Shown here in pieces: positions 62,779-64,000 of a stretch of DNA of 64,000 nt (positions within the stretch are counted from its first letter, which is position 1; the number at the start of each line of letters is the position of its first letter). The position numbers and the translations under genes are program-made. This DNA is from Micropterix aruncella (lineage: Eukaryota; Arthropoda; Insecta; Lepidoptera; Micropterigidae): NCBI GenBank assembly GCA_944548615.1, contig OX155972.1, forward strand, positions 8,269,719 through 8,333,718, read 5' to 3'. Under the pieces are notes generated by a model. The model made no database searches, was not told the origin of the DNA, and saw only the letters and a list, made by a program, of their open reading frames with translations.

Positions 62779-64000
62779 TTCGTCGTGTCTAATTGACGGC
62801 TAAAGACTGCTCTTGGACGTGTCAAAATAATTGGGTTATGTAGTAAGTTTCGTTACTACTCTTTACTGAACATACATAGGTAGTCAAGAATTAACTACTA
62901 GATTGACAAACTATAAATATAAATAATCAAAATAGAAGTCTAATATTTGAAGTAGTTAGTAATTAGAAAAGATACATAGTAAAATTATTTATCGTAATAT
63001 TCAAATTGTCAGTAAAATGTTAAATAATCCAATTAAATCTACGTTATGCATTTTAAACTAAAACTACAGATATAAGCCCATATAAAATAATCAGACAATA
63101 ACCTGGAATACAGGGTCTTTTCCATGGTAGGCCTTAATTCGAGGTGGCCACCGGATAGGAACTGAACCGTGAATTGTACCAACCCTTAAAACAAAATATG
63201 GGTATTAGTGGCACAACTGTAGATGTGCCATTAGCTGTCATGCATCGTCTGACACTGGCCATCTGGAAATAGACATGACCTCAAATAAAGTATGAAACTA
63301 ATATACACATTTAATAATATTATGAATGTTCTGATTTTGGCTATTAAGGCATATGTACTTAAATGAAAATTACTTACGGACAGATTGGTTGGGGTGCTGC
63401 TGCAGTAACTAATATTGATTCTGTAATGAAAACCTAATTATTGTAATTAATTCGCCCTAACTAGTGTAATTAATACAATACCGTAGCGCTTCTCCTCGGC
63501 ACACTACCCAACAATCACAAAAGCCATATCTATAATCAAAGCCGAATATAGCTTTAAGCTGATTAAAAGCCATGTAAAGGCGTTCAAATTAACTGTCAGC
63601 TACGTAAAGGTGTCATTTGAAGCAATTTGGCTTATATTACATTTTAGTCATATAATTTGTCGTATAAAGCCTTTTAGTCGAATAATGGTGGAATAATACC
63701 TATAAAACATACTAATTTATATAGAACCTTAAGAGAACAAACAAAACAAAAGCTACTACAAAACCCTTACTCCACCAAAGGCTGTATAATGGGTATACCC
63801 AAGCCCCACCCTTATACAGCTTATAGTCATATTGTTGTCACAAGAAGCTTACTAACGCATCTTATAGTTTTATAAATGTTATATTAAAGTTGCAGATGCC
63901 ATATAATAGTACAGTAACCTAGTGCATTATAAGTTGCATCTAATGGGGGTAGAAGGTTTCGTTTCTTTTTTCTTATATGGGATGTGCCTGAGATGCTAAG
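62779..64000. other. Unassigned AT-rich end of window
   Basis: No gene or element recognised. One imperfect hairpin (GCTGTATAATGGG / CCCTTATACAGC) lies at 63781-63820. Confidence 0.4.

Overview
The window looks like a gene-poor, repeat-dense stretch of an insect nuclear genome, most likely a moth or butterfly. The clues are very high AT content, eukaryotic splice signals, several non-LTR retrotransposon clades (Jockey/CR1-like, RTE, R1-clade), Helitrons with TC starts and CTAG ends, a Ty3/Gypsy-type LTR element and several foldback elements. The species assignment is inference from repeat style. I found no intact host gene. Almost every recognisable protein segment is a transposable-element fragment, and the only multi-exon candidate (48.2-50.3 kb, minus strand) is broken.

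Left part (1-10.4 kb): a 5'-cut Jockey/CR1-like non-LTR element with its 3' tail (2-3336), a tandem palindrome at 3.5 kb, copies of a roughly 680-bp dispersed repeat (called family A here), paired copies of family C, a long-TIR MITE (9234-9538) and a decayed RTE reverse transcriptase. Then come a 5S rRNA-derived relic (10971-11091) and a 4-kb inverted arrangement of family A. One arm of that arrangement is split by an R1-clade retrotransposon (11685-14741, minus) with a clean 16-bp target duplication.

Middle (15.9-37.7 kb): a second RTE relic, a 119-bp minisatellite family (family B), a 5'-truncated non-LTR copy flanked by unusually long (about 97 bp) direct repeats, a restriction-like-endonuclease fragment of a non-LTR element, a second MITE copy, a relic with a DUF4817-type N-terminus, paired perfect hairpins at 26.2 kb, a Helitron (26822-28150), another non-LTR 3' end and small foldback elements. 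Long AT-rich stretches here contain nothing I can identify.

Right part (37.7-64 kb): a young-looking but internally deleted Gypsy-type LTR element (37726-42797) with nearly identical LTRs, an intact gag and a pol that stops at the beginning of RT. Next is the most striking object: a 14.5-kb insertion (45418-59897). It has short matching terminal inverted repeats (CACGGA...), a TA target duplication, and sits inside the reading frame of a minus-strand non-LTR element whose two halves flank it. This insertion holds foldback and tandem arrays near its ends, the broken multi-exon gene, a second restriction-like-endonuclease fragment, large (TA)n arrays, a 2.6-kb Helitron inserted between A and T of one (TA)n array, and a family B block. 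No transposase was recognised in it. The window ends with a short Helitron relic carrying the C-terminal piece of a Helitron helicase, a tailed family A copy and unremarkable AT-rich sequence.

All calls come from reading the sequence by eye. Repeat boundaries are approximate unless stated as exact, and the family letters are local labels, not database names.
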